DNA of 64,000 nt, taken from contig OX419343.1 of the NCBI GenBank assembly GCA_948470475.1, positions 3,321,333 through 3,385,332 of the forward strand, in the 5' to 3' direction. Source of the DNA: Galaxea fascicularis (lineage: Eukaryota; Cnidaria; Anthozoa; Scleractinia; Euphylliidae). Made by a program: the position numbers and the translations under genes. Numbering within the stretch: the stretch's first letter is position 1; the number at the start of each line of letters is the position of its first letter. Below the pieces are notes generated by a model. The model was not told where the DNA came from. It did no database searches and saw only the letters and a program-made list of their open reading frames with translations. Below, piece after piece: positions 25,717 through 37,044 of this stretch.

Positions 25717-26222
25717 CACTCTTTTTTTTTTTAATAAGAACAAACTTAACAAGAACATTGAGGCTGAAATCGCTAGAAAAATAAGAACAATTTAAGAACA
25801 ATCTGAGACTGAAATTTTTTACAACAAACAAACATCAGTCCGCGACGACAGTGTAAAGCCAAATTCCCCTAAGGTTGCTTGCTTTCGCTTTGACATCTTG
25901 ATGGATGAGAAAACATGTAGCGCCACGCATGCAAACAGTGCTTTGGTACAGTATAATATGATCCACGTTCTGTAAGCTTCGCCCATTTTTTACAATTATT
26001 AAATCAAACTGTGTTTAATGTTTATCTATGGTTAAGGCACCCTGTAGGTCAGGGTCCCTACAGTGAAGTACTGTAAAGTACGGTATAACCACATTTGGGG
26101 CCATTAGAGAACACAGAATTTTAAGAACAAAATAAGAACATTTTGAGGCTGAAATGGCCGAAAAAATAAGAACATCGAGCCTGAGCTAAATTTTACTGGT
26201 TCTTATTAAAAAAAAAAGAGTG
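25717..26222. mobile_element. TA-flanked MITE with T-rich termini
   Basis: About 506 bp. The left end CACTCTTTTTTTTTTTAATA is mirrored by the right end, which closes with AAAAAAAAGAGTG. TA dinucleotides flank both sides (25715-25716 and 26223-26224), the pattern of Tc1/mariner-type insertion. Just inside, a block containing AAGAACATT..GAGGCTGAAAT and AATAAGAACA appears at both ends in direct rather than inverted orientation (about 25755-25795 and 26130-26172). No transposase was seen. Confidence 0.65.
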
Positions 26223-26577
26223 TAATGGGTACTAACATCAGTCTAAGTAGCTTATAGCGGCGATAGAATCGTTTTACGAGATCCAAAAGCTCTGGAGAAA
26301 AGGCAGTATTGTACTCATGCATAAGGCGGATACATCTTAACAATACTGATCTCGTTTATGGCATATTCAATCTGAAGAACTCATACGACCACAGAATCGA
26401 GAAATCGCTGACCTGCTGTATACGGTTTTCTTGACTTTGTTACTTACTTAGGCCTCTTTACGTCATGGGGCACCCACTGGCTGAGAGGATAGCAGGTCAC
26501 TTTGAATATACAGTAATTTTTCCAGTCTCTGTGCCGGTGTTTATTTACACTTCCTTCTGCTCTTTCCCTTATTTTTC

Positions 26578-26750
26578 CAAGCCCCCTTATATACGTTGTG
26601 TCTGTGAAAGGAACATGGAAATTTCCAAGCCCCTTTACGTTGTGTCTGTGAAAGGAACATGGAGATTTCCAAGTTCCTTTGCATACCTTGGCTGGATGGA
26701 AAGTGGAAATTTCAAGGTCCTTTACTTTCATTTCTCACTACGTTCACCTA
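26578..26750. repeat. Degenerate tandem repeat, about 50-bp unit
   Basis: Two good copies and one or two decayed ones of a unit containing CGTTGTGTCTGTGAAAGGAA, then CATGGAAATTTCCAAG. Short open frames run through it on both strands, and their internal repetition is explained by the DNA repeat. No function is suggested. Confidence 0.6.
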
Positions 26751-28980
26751 CCTTCGCTAATTTTGACAGATAGTTTGTGAATTTAACATTTTATCTCATG
26801 CATTGGAGCACCTTACACAAAATTGGTTCTAATTTACCAGCTGAATTAAAATTTCGGCAAACCAGTGGGTTTCTTAGTTGATTTTAACAGGTTTTGTAGG
26901 GAAATTAGTAAGGTAGTCATAAAAATAGGAAAATATTGCCTGAAAATCATAGTTTTAGAATATCCCAAATGGTTTTAGAACGCGTTAAATATTGCAACGA
27001 ACCGAGATGGCTGCATGAATTCGATCTTTGCTAAAATAATAATTCAGCTTTCTATCATGTGCTAACCCCCATGTTTTCTGAAGGTTCTGTCTTTGAATTT
27101 AGCCAGTTCATGAGAAGAACAAGCCATTAAAATAAGTTAAATGGCTCCAATGAATTAACCTAATCCTTTAATTAATGAACAAGCGTGATCCATACAGTAG
27201 AACATGTTCTAATTTAAACGCCGACCCACATCAGCCTAGCCTGGTGAAGACTCTAATGCAGTCATTTCTTTCCAACTACCTGTAAATACACTCCTTAAAG
27301 TAAGCAGTAGAATTGCAAATCGTTTTAGTCATGAGTGAACTCTCATCCAACTATGTGCCAATGGCAATAAAAGCTACAGTCATTCGTTCGCCCAAACCTG
27401 CATTGTAACTGACTCTTATCGAAGCTTACATTATGATACAAGAACACTGGCTACTTTGAGTATCGAAAGCGATTTATCAAAACTTTTTAATTTTTAGGGA
27501 AACGTTTCCGTGGATTGTTTTACGTTTCGCTTTGGGAAGCCTCAATTCACGATAACCCCTCTCCTCAAACCCGGTCATGCATGAGACCTTTCTTAGTATA
27601 ACCGCATTTATGTTGAGCCTGCTAATAACGTCCCTTGTAAATTGCCAAGCAATAGTTTAAAGCGGTCTCCTTTTTACCGTCCGCTTCATTAATTTGGTTA
27701 ACCAAGACCCGAACAAAATTACTACAGGGTCAAAATAAGTTGTTTGTTCACAGAAACTATACTGATATATATATACTGATGTTGATATACATCGTTTTGG
27801 TCCACTATCAGAAATTCTAGCTAGAGTGCATGGACATTTTTACTTATGTGAACACATGTTTTTATTCGTTGCATTTAGATTATTCTCCCTAAGTCCGAAA
27901 CGTCTACCCAATTTGTCCAAAGTTAGGGAATGCTGACGGAAATCGCTTTCGGAAGCCGAATGGCATGGGCGAGGCCGGGACTAAAGACCACGCCGACGAA
28001 TTTGCGATCTAAGCGCGCCGACTGTTAAGTGAATATTTTTCTGTTAACTGATGGAAGGCCGAGAGCAGCATACATGTGTTAATTAGCTTGTTATTTTTTT
28101 TGCTGTACAAAGAGAATTTGTTTGAGACATTGGTAATATAGAGACAGAAGTCGTTTTCGTCATATGAGTTTCTTCTGGAAACAAACACTGATAAACGAGG
28201 GTTTAGCTGGATAATCGATTTGTAATGGCAGCATTTGTACATTTAGCTATACCATGTGATTCCTTCCGATGTTTTTCATATGTTATTTACATTAGCGAAT
28301 GGTACGCCTGTGTAACATGTATTGCATATGCATAAAATACTAACCAGAGAAAAAACACGATCCATTTTCGTATAAACTGTTAATCAGGCACGTATTATTT
28401 GTTTGTTCTGTAAGACAGTTAGTGTGTTTCTCTAGATTATATGCATTTTTTTTTTGTTGGTTTATTCCTTTCTCTGTTATTTGTTTGTTAGGAAAGTTAA
28501 GTTAATCTGGAAGATCAATGAATAATCTGACTTCCATGTTTTCGGAATCAAACTAAACACCCCAACAAATAAAATACCTGACCATGAAGTGTCCAAAATT
28601 AAAAATTAAAATGTGTAATGACGAAGGTTGATTTGAATTTAGCTCTCATATTGCACGCCGAAGTCCCAGCTATGGTTATGCTTGTACGAAGTTTGGACAG
28701 AGCCCTACTGGGAGGCCAATTGCCGTGTTGGCAGACTTTTGGGAGTGTTCGCCTTTTTCCGTTTCCTTTGTGCAATTCTAAAAGCTAATCATCCAAAGAG
28801 GGTCTCTTCACGGGGGGGATATTCGTAGGGAGTGGTTTCAGGGAATGGTCCCAAAGACCAATTCGCTTTGTGTGACCTAAAACAAACCTATATGCAGGGA
28901 CTGAAATATGTTCCCCGCGAATGGGGGCATTCGCCCAAGTACGTTTCTTGAAAGTAACTCTAAAAGTAATTTTGGTTGAT
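26751..28980. other. Gene-free stretch
   Basis: No exon, RNA gene or clear inverted repeat was recognised. There is a short AT dinucleotide tract near 27767-27776. The remainder reads as unstructured AT-rich intergenic DNA. Confidence 0.4.
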
Positions 28981-28984
28981 TTTA

Positions 28985-29199
28985 TGAGGGGTAGTCCGTG
29001 GAGTAGTCCGGGGGGTAGTTCACGGAGGGGGTTCAGTGGGTAGTCCGCGGAGCGGAGGTCAGTATTTTCAAGTCTCCCAAGATCGGAACTTGCGGAAGTT
29101 TGTAAGGCGAGCGGGAGAGCCCCTGGGTACAGAACCCATTAAAATCTATGTTACTGATTGGGCTCTCCCGCTTGCTGTTTACAAACTTTCACAAGTCCT
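28985..29199. repeat. Dispersed repeat fragment plus palindromic element
   Basis: The first part (28990-29075) repeats AGTCCGNGGAG and GTCAGTATTTTCAAGTC, which relate to the arms of the element at 2250-2640. It is followed by a palindrome with arms at 29085-29122 and 29160-29199. These share GGAAGTTTGTAA-type and GCGGGAGAGCCC blocks around a loop of about 37 bp. The open frame 29036-29383 crosses it and is not supported as a gene. Confidence 0.55.
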
Positions 29200-29836
29200 G
29201 GTCTTCGTCCCATCTCGACTATCTGCCACTGGGTCTCCGAGGATGGATAGAACCAAATTCGTGATATCGAGGATTTGCGTAAAACAAGACAAGTACATTA
29301 TTGCAGGTTTTCACTGTCACACCATCATCAAAACCATTCAACAAATTAAGTCAAGAATCAAAGAGATGAGGATGAATATTTAAACAGTTACGCATAGATT
29401 CAGGTCAGTGCAATGTTTCGTGCGGGAGATATTCGAAGAAATGTGCTTTGTAAGGAGACGCCATGTTTGTGTCCCTCTGAGGGGCTCAAATATGGCGGCC
29501 GGAAGCTAACAAAAACATATGACATCGACTTTTGCTATAAAATGCCTGTATGTCGTCTTCTGAGGGTTCATAAACATCTATATGAGTACTTATTCTCATA
29601 CAAGGACTATTCACTATAGATTGCGAAATGTCAGCGCATACCTTACTTTTTTTTAACCTACATCTAACACAAAATGGCGAACCCGTAGAGTGACGTAGAG
29701 CGCCAGACGTTTAAAAATGACCCCCAGTTCGTACAGAAAAATGGTTGGGGAAAATAGAAAAAGTAAAAATTTCAGATCTCTTGTAACTGGTTCTACACAT
29801 GCCGACCTCTAAATCAAAAGTGTAGGTATCAAATAA
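29200..29836. other. Gene-free stretch
   Basis: No gene or clear repeat was recognised. The small open frame 29413-29619 has no known motif. Confidence 0.35.
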
Positions 29837-29844
29837 TTTTTTAC

Positions 29845-30082
29845 GGCCGGGCCTATTTTACAGGTCACATTCCACAGGCAGAGGAACTGAGGTGGCTGTT
29901 TTATCGATTGATAACTAAGCCAAACAGTTTCACACCGATCAAAGACAAATTTTGGATAGTAATTAGGGCTAGGAGACTCTTTTGGGCTTGTTTATTAATC
30001 TGTAGCACAGTGACCTGTACTTCCGGGTGTACTTTGACCTGTGGAATGGCACTGGAATGTGACCTGTAAAATAGACCCGCCG
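29845..30082. mobile_element. MITE with imperfect 8-bp flanking repeat
   Basis: A 238-bp element whose ends are inverted copies: left GGCCGGGCCTATTTTACAGG, right reading inward CGGCGGGTCTATTTTACAGG. Both continue into GTCACATTCCA. Flanks are TTTTTTAC (29837-29844) and ATTTTTAC (30083-30090), which match at 7 of 8 positions. That is compatible with an 8-bp duplication that has since mutated. It has no coding capacity. Confidence 0.7.
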
Positions 30083-30764
30083 ATTTTTACAGTAGATTTG
30101 ATTGCTCGAAAGCAAGTTCTCGACCGCCAACTCTCTTTTTGTAATAACGGCCGTAACTGTTCCTAGTCCTCTTAAATTCTCTCTAAAAGGTCTAGAGGTG
30201 CTTACCTTTCCGTGGTGCCGACCTTGCTAAACATTGATGAATGTTCGAACTTAAGGCACAGAAAAAATCAGCTCTGATCCGCTGCTTGAATGGCCGCCCA
30301 ATCGCCGAGAAAAAAGGGGAAATGGCGTCCATTTCTGGCATTTAAGTGGCAAGAAAAGCACTGCTTCGCTTGTTATTTCTGGCGAAAAATACGTTTCTCT
30401 TACAGTTTGTTTTCGTCGCCATCTTAGGCTGAGAACCTGGCCTTTTATTGCGGAATATCGCTGTTTAATTGTACTGTGGGCCTCAATTCTTCTACTCGTG
30501 AGGCAAGAATCGTTGTTTCTTCCTTCCTAAGTCATGACCATCATTTGAACAATTATTTGAACTCTAATTTTGACCTTTGACCTCCTAGGGAGGATATGCT
30601 AATAATTTAGATCCTTTGTTCTAGTACAATTTAACTAATCTTTCTTCTGCCTTCATGCCACCATCTCCCCTTGAAAAACCTGAAACCGCGTACCACCTGA
30701 TTTGCGGGCGCAAGATGTACTTCATGTATCCCCTATTAGTTTGTATTTAGAGGTTAAATATAAA

Positions 30765-30890
30765 TATCCCTGCATACCCCTGTTTACCACAGTATAGTAT
30801 ACCATGGTATACTCCTGTTTACCCCTGTTTATACCCCTGTATAACCTTGTATACCCCTGTGTATCCCTAAATACCCCTGTATAAAAAAAT
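30765..30890 (+). repeat. Degenerate minisatellite of TACCCCTGT units
   Basis: About eight irregular copies of a 12-16 bp unit with the core TACCCCTGTNTA. Units vary in spacing and sequence, including one palindromic patch (ATACCATGGTAT). This is an old, decayed array, unlike the two homogeneous arrays further right. Confidence 0.65.
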
Positions 30891-30941
30891 TAGAAAACAA
30901 ACTGCGGATATAAACATAACAAAATTAAATTCACTTAACTT

Positions 30942-30973
30942 GACGTTTCGTATGTTACAACATACATCTTCAG
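30942..30973 (-). other. Hammerhead-like motif, possible Penelope-element terminal fragment
   Basis: On the minus strand the order is CTGAAGA, then a 7-bp stem GTATGTT/AACATAC with a 2-base loop, then GAAAC. This is the order of a hammerhead ribozyme core: CUGANGA, helix II, GAAA. An extra U precedes helix II, and I cannot build a convincing helix III and cleavage site, so a full ribozyme is not claimed. Hammerhead motifs are known in the terminal repeats of animal Penelope-like retroelements, which is the likeliest source. No reverse transcriptase is visible nearby. Confidence 0.4.
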
Positions 30974-31351
30974 AAGGGGCAGTTATAAAAATGTTGGCGA
31001 ATTTAAAACATAAAGCAAAGTACTGGTACAGAGGTAAAAATTAACTACTCAAATAGGCTTTATAGTTTTAAATAACAGGCAAGGAAGGGTTAAAGGAAAA
31101 ATGACAATCGTTCGTGGACCCTCCAAGAGTCAAAAGGGACTTTTAGCACGACAGTTTTGTGGACGGCTACAGCGACTTCGATCGCGCGGGAACTGGGGAA
31201 ACCAGGCTCCGTCCGTGCGAGAGCCCGCAAAAACGAAAATAGTTTCACAATAACAACAAAGCGTCACTACGGCGTGAAACAAGCTGAACAAGATAGCAAA
31301 AATCTAGGCAAAAAATATCCCTAAAGGAGACTACAATCAGTATAGTTTCTC

Positions 31352-31735
31352 TATGCATCCGAGGATGGCTTAATTTCAGATGAGGAGTGTTTATTCTTGT
31401 ATGATGTGAATAGGTCAACTAAGTTAGATATTCCTTACGAGCAGTATCCACTTTTTGATCTAGAAGAAATGCAAAATGACGAGTGCTTGCCCGAGATAAG
31501 AGTCCATAAAACGACCTTCCTATTCTGGCAGAGGTTTTAGGGATCCCTGAGCAGATGGAACAAAGAAGTGTTGTTGGAGGAATGGAGGCGCTATTTATGC
31601 TGCCGAAGAGGCTGACATCCCCTTGTCGATACAGTGACATAATGCACAGGTTCGGAAAACGACCTTCATTGGTACTGTGCCTAGCTACAAACTGTGTTGT
31701 GGACTTTGTTTACGTCGCCCATCATCGAAGAATTA
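31352..31735 (+). pseudogene. PIF/Harbinger-like transposase fragment, frameshifted and truncated
   Basis: Two reading frames together give about 125 residues of a Harbinger-type (HARBI1-like) transposase N-terminal region. From 31352 the first frame reads through DEECLFLYDVNRS and LDIPYEQYPLFDLEEMQND to RVHKTTFL. A one-base shift near 31528 moves the continuation into the second frame, which gives LAEVLGIPEQ, then GGMEALFMLPKRL and CRYSDIMHRFGKRPS and ends at HHRRI. The order and wording of these blocks match the region upstream of the DDE catalytic core in this family, as I know it. The catalytic part is missing: at about 31735 the sequence runs into the element at 31731-32092. This is a dead gene, shown by both the frameshift and the truncation. 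Confidence 0.75.
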
Positions 31736-32092
31736 GGCCCACGTTAAACGCTGCAATTCACACGAGCCGAACTTATTTGCACTTTACGTCGACCCAAAGT
31801 AGTCGCCTGTTGAGTCAAGCGCCGAACTTAACTAGATAATGAAAATAAACCGATCGAGGTTAACTCATACATTGATATACATCAACATGATTATGCATTC
31901 GGTTCGGCTCATGCGAAGATCGGCGTTTGACCAAAACTTTATCTTCAGCGTGGCCGGCCGTGAAGAACACCACAGTCGATCCAAATGAAATCAATCGAAC
32001 TTAATTCGGTCAAACGCTGTACTTCACATGAAGTTAATGATTGAGTTTAGTTCGGCTCATGTGAAGTACAGAGTTTGACCTCGGCCTTACCG
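31731..32092. mobile_element. MITE interrupting the Harbinger relic
   Basis: Inverted ends: the left reads TTAGGCCCACGTTAAACGCT, then ATTCACACGAGCCGAACT. The right, read inward, has AAGGCCGAGGTCAAACTCTG, then CTTCACATGAGCCGAACT. Further internal copies of the GTACTTCACATG block add a foldback. The end motif (AGGCC..GT..AAACG, then TTCACATG.GCCGAA) matches the fragment at 40469-40588. No target duplication could be fixed. Confidence 0.6.
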
Positions 32093-32795
32093 ACTGAAAT
32101 CTGGCCGTATTCAATCCACCTGCCCTGCAAACTTTAGATCTTTGATGAATGGGTGTGAGAAAAAACGTAACAATGGACAAAGTCTTGCAAATAAACTTCA
32201 CGAACGAAGAGCTCTCTCTCAAACATTGGGAAGTAATTTAGATAAAGAGTGTAAGCGATTAGTGTCAAACGGGAACCAAAACAAAACGATTTAAACAAAC
32301 GTCCTTGGTACACTTTTGGACCAACGTGTCTCATTAATGCGTGTGGAAAAAGAGGCGTAAATAACCGTCAAAAAATATTATACCAATTGTTAAGAACACA
32401 AGCCAAAAAATATGAATAAAAGTAAAAGAATTACTTTTCTCAATGGCAAAGCATTGAAATGTTTAAAAAAGGGTCCGCAAAAACTCCCGTAGTAAGTACT
32501 ACGTAAAACTACTCTGTTTGCCATAAAAGGAAAGCCCACTGCAGCAGCTAAAAAACGAAAGCGTCACTCAAGCTTCCGCAAGTGTTTGACTTTATTTCCT
32601 GTTCTCGCACTCATTCAAAAATACTACCAGTGATAAAGCCCTTAAAATAAACAACCTAAAACCTAGAAACAACAAAGTTCGAACGTCACCCTAAAAAAAA
32701 TTCACCACATCCCGTGACAAGAGCTTCGTTCAACTATACAAAACATTCCAACCTCAACAGTCATAATCTCCGTTACCAGTCCAATAACAAAGGAA
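32093..32795. other. Left flank of the 20-bp array, no gene seen
   Basis: No exon or RNA gene was recognised. I compared this flank with the outer flank of the 24-bp array (61447 onward) and saw no similarity. The inner flanks of the two arrays are clearly homologous. Confidence 0.45.
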
Positions 32796-35700
32796 TGCAA
32801 CCACTCCCTCACACTTGCAACCACTCCCTCACACTTGCAACCACTCCCTCACACTTGCAACCACTCCCTCACACTTGCAACCACTCCCTCACACTTGCAA
32901 CCACTCCCTCACACTTGCAACCACTCCCTCACACTTGCAACCACTCCCTCACACTTGCAACCACTCCCTCACACTTGCAACCACTCCCTCACACTTGCAA
33001 CCACTCCCTCACACTTGCAACCACTCCCTCACACTTGCAACCACTCCCTCACACTTGCAACCACTCCCTCACACTTGCAACCACTCCCTCACACTTGCAA
33101 CCACTCCCTCACACTTGCAACCACTCCCTCACACTTGCAACCACTCCCTCACACTTGCAACCACTCCCTCACACTTGCAACCACTCCCTCACACTTGCAA
33201 CCACTCCCTCACACTTGCAACCACTCCCTCACACTTGCAACCACTCCCTCACACTTGCAACCACTCCCTCACACTTGCAACCACTCCCTCACACTTGCAA
33301 CCACTCCCTCACACTTGCAACCACTCCCTCACACTTGCAACCACTCCCTCACACTTGCAACCACTCCCTCACACTTGCAACCACTCCCTCACACTTGCAA
33401 CCACTCCCTCACACTTGCAACCACTCCCTCACACTTGCAACCACTCCCTCACACTTGCAACCACTCCCTCACACTTGCAACCACTCCCTCACACTTGCAA
33501 CCACTCCCTCACACTTGCAACCACTCCCTCACACTTGCAACCACTCCCTCACACTTGCAACCACTCCCTCACACTTGCAACCACTCCCTCACACTTGCAA
33601 CCACTCCCTCACACTTGCAACCACTCCCTCACACTTGCAACCACTCCCTCACACTTGCAACCACTCCCTCACACTTGCAACCACTCCCTCACACTTGCAA
33701 CCACTCCCTCACACTTGCAACCACTCCCTCACACTTGCAACCACTCCCTCACACTTGCAACCACTCCCTCACACTTGCAACCACTCCCTCACACTTGCAA
33801 CCACTCCCTCACACTTGCAACCACTCCCTCACACTTGCAACCACTCCCTCACACTTGCAACCACTCCCTCACACTTGCAACCACTCCCTCACACTTGCAA
33901 CCACTCCCTCACACTTGCAACCACTCCCTCACACTTGCAACCACTCCCTCACACTTGCAACCACTCCCTCACACTTGCAACCACTCCCTCACACTTGCAA
34001 CCACTCCCTCACACTTGCAACCACTCCCTCACACTTGCAACCACTCCCTCACACTTGCAACCACTCCCTCACACTTGCAACCACTCCCTCACACTTGCAA
34101 CCACTCCCTCACACTTGCAACCACTCCCTCACACTTGCAACCACTCCCTCACACTTGCAACCACTCCCTCACACTTGCAACCACTCCCTCACACTTGCAA
34201 CCACTCCCTCACACTTGCAACCACTCCCTCACACTTGCAACCACTCCCTCACACTTGCAACCACTCCCTCACACTTGCAACCACTCCCTCACACTTGCAA
34301 CCACTCCCTCACACTTGCAACCACTCCCTCACACTTGCAACCACTCCCTCACACTTGCAACCACTCCCTCACACTTGCAACCACTCCCTCACACTTGCAA
34401 CCACTCCCTCACACTTGCAACCACTCCCTCACACTTGCAACCACTCCCTCACACTTGCAACCACTCCCTCACACTTGCAACCACTCCCTCACACTTGCAA
34501 CCACTCCCTCACACTTGCAACCACTCCCTCACACTTGCAACCACTCCCTCACACTTGCAACCACTCCCTCACACTTGCAACCACTCCCTCACACTTGCAA
34601 CCACTCCCTCACACTTGCAACCACTCCCTCACACTTGCAACCACTCCCTCACACTTGCAACCACTCCCTCACACTTGCAACCACTCCCTCACACTTGCAA
34701 CCACTCCCTCACACTTGCAACCACTCCCTCACACTTGCAACCACTCCCTCACACTTGCAACCACTCCCTCACACTTGCAACCACTCCCTCACACTTGCAA
34801 CCACTCCCTCACACTTGCAACCACTCCCTCACACTTGCAACCACTCCCTCACACTTGCAACCACTCCCTCACACTTGCAACCACTCCCTCACACTTGCAA
34901 CCACTCCCTCACACTTGCAACCACTCCCTCACACTTGCAACCACTCCCTCACACTTGCAACCACTCCCTCACACTTGCAACCACTCCCTCACACTTGCAA
35001 CCACTCCCTCACACTTGCAACCACTCCCTCACACTTGCAACCACTCCCTCACACTTGCAACCACTCCCTCACACTTGCAACCACTCCCTCACACTTGCAA
35101 CCACTCCCTCACACTTGCAACCACTCCCTCACACTTGCAACCACTCCCTCACACTTGCAACCACTCCCTCACACTTGCAACCACTCCCTCACACTTGCAA
35201 CCACTCCCTCACACTTGCAACCACTCCCTCACACTTGCAACCACTCCCTCACACTTGCAACCACTCCCTCACACTTGCAACCACTCCCTCACACTTGCAA
35301 CCACTCCCTCACACTTGCAACCACTCCCTCACACTTGCAACCACTCCCTCACACTTGCAACCACTCCCTCACACTTGCAACCACTCCCTCACACTTGCAA
35401 CCACTCCCTCACACTTGCAACCACTCCCTCACACTTGCAACCACTCCCTCACACTTGCAACCACTCCCTCACACTTGCAACCACTCCCTCACACTTGCAA
35501 CCACTCCCTCACACTTGCAACCACTCCCTCACACTTGCAACCACTCCCTCACACTTGCAACCACTCCCTCACACTTGCAACCACTCCCTCACACTTGCAA
35601 CCACTCCCTCACACTTGCAACCACTCCCTCACACTTGCAACCACTCCCTCACACTTGCAACCACTCCCTCACACTTGCAACCACTCCCTCACACTTGCAA

Positions 35701-35798
35701 CCACTCCCTCACACTTGCAACCACTCCCTCACACTTGCAACCACTCCCTCACACTTGCAACCACTCCCTCACACTTGCAACCACTCCCTCACACTTGC
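32796..35798 (+). repeat. Minisatellite, about 150 identical copies of a 20-bp unit
   Basis: The unit CCACTCCCTCACACTTGCAA repeats without a visible variant from 32796 to 35798, with partial units at both ends. As 20 is not a multiple of 3, the three plus frames are permutations of one 20-residue cycle. None meets a stop, so open frames of about 1000 codons arise automatically; they are not genes. The unit aligns with the 24-bp unit of the array at 51900-61446 (read on the minus strand) at 19 of 20 bases, with insertions of 1, 1 and 2 bases. The shared core is CCCTC(A)ACACTTGCA. Complete identity means recent homogenisation or an assembly effect. Confidence 0.97.
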
Positions 35799-36179
35799 GT
35801 GTTGTTTGTCTTTAATGGAAGGGGAAGTTATTTAGTTTTTATTTAATAATAGGTATTCGTTTTGTATTGTCGTGGTTATTTTAGCAGGTTTAGTAGTAGT
35901 GAAAACAACGCTTAGTAAAATGTCCTTTTTTAAATAGTGTGTAGTGAATGCTCGTACACTTTGTCATCTTGCACATCTGATGTTTTATACCCTTTAAATA
36001 ATTTGTTTGCATATTGACTGGTAGCTGTTTTTTTTGCCTGAGAAAACGTTTTCTTTACCTGTTATTTGGATGTGATATTTAAATGGTATTGAAAACGAAA
36101 GCAATTTTAGTGCGTTTTCCAGTTTCTTTCTTGAAGTTAATTTTTTTTACTTGTATTTTTTATGAATTTCAGTTAATTT
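35799..36179. other. T-rich spacer between the 20-bp array and the conserved flank block
   Basis: About 380 bp of T-rich sequence with no gene recognised. The corresponding spacer next to the 24-bp array (51721-51899, minus strand) is only about 180 bp and similar only in short patches. Confidence 0.45.
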
Positions 36180-36545
36180 CAGCGGTCTACTGACTTTGTT
36201 AATCAGCGGTTCCTGTAAAGGTTAACAAGTATTTGATCGAAACTGTAACCGGAGCTTACATGCCTGTTAGTTTGCATGCACCAGCCCTAACAGTTTCTTT
36301 ACTTTTCTTGGCGTTGCTTGCGGATGCAACTCAATGTGTTTGTAGGGTGACAAACATGTTTAATACACCATCTCGTTTTTATCTCCATTTGATGGAACAT
36401 TCTTTTGTATTTTTGATTGGTAGGTATCACTGGCGGGGAATTTGACAATTAGCCACCAATTATTCTTTAAAGCACATGGCCGTGACGTGCCTGAGGCTCC
36501 TTTAACTGATTCTTCAACCTGAAATTCGAAAATAGGCGTTTCAGT
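36180..36545 (+). repeat. Satellite-flanking conserved block, copy 1
   Basis: About 360 bp that aligns with the minus strand of 51355-51720 at roughly three quarters of positions by eye. The best stretches contain ACCGGAGCTTACATGC, AGTTTGCATGCA, GCCACCAATTAT, GTGACGTG and GAGGCTCCTTTAAC. The homology fades beyond a CGAAAATAG.CGTTT string. It sits on the same relative side of its array as the partner copy, so the two form an inverted pair about 15 kb apart. It includes an octamer-like TTTGCAT and a CRE-like GTGACGTG in both copies. Function is unknown; a transposon end or a promoter for the array are both possible. Confidence 0.8.
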
Positions 36546-36964
36546 GATTAACAGATTAATAACGCAACAACTTGTTACTTTTAAAAATTTGGCATAATAT
36601 TAATCTGAATTAGGATCGTAGGTAATATTTGCCATTAAATCATATTTGAAAACAATCATAAGTATAAAAGATAAGTATAATGATTATGAAACTGAAATTG
36701 CTAGAAATTGATATTGCTATTGCTTATAGCTCCCGAAAAGCTACCTTAATAAACTCCCTGGTTCTGGTGTAGCTAATCTCATGACCATGGAACTTTCTCT
36801 ATTGACCTTGGGTTGGCAAAGGCTCTAAACAAAAGGTAAATGTGAGCAGCTGCGATGTATTGCTTCAAGGCCTTCACAGGAGACGTTGCTTGGTTTGTTC
36901 TTGCAATCGCAATCCATGCCCAGTCATGAAATTGAACAGTCGATTCTTGAAATAAAATTTATGG

Positions 36965-37044
36965 GACATAATTATAAGAGTGGGAAAATTTAACACCAAA
37001 AGCGGACATAATTATAAGAGTGGGAAAATTTAACACCAAAAGCC
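36965..37044 (+). repeat. Two identical 40-bp tandem copies
   Basis: A 40-bp unit starting GACATAATTATAAGAGTGGG and ending ACACCAAAAGCG or -GCC occurs exactly twice in a row. The copies differ only at the last base, so this is a recent local duplication. It is too short to call an array. Confidence 0.85.

Noticed and set aside
32796..35798. CRISPR-like direct repeat array
   Set aside because: Units are contiguous with no spacers, and the host is an animal genome.
32714..35846. Open frames of about 1000 codons in all three plus frames
   Set aside because: They are produced by a 20-bp unit without stops in any register. The three peptides are rotations of one another, and no independent coding evidence exists.
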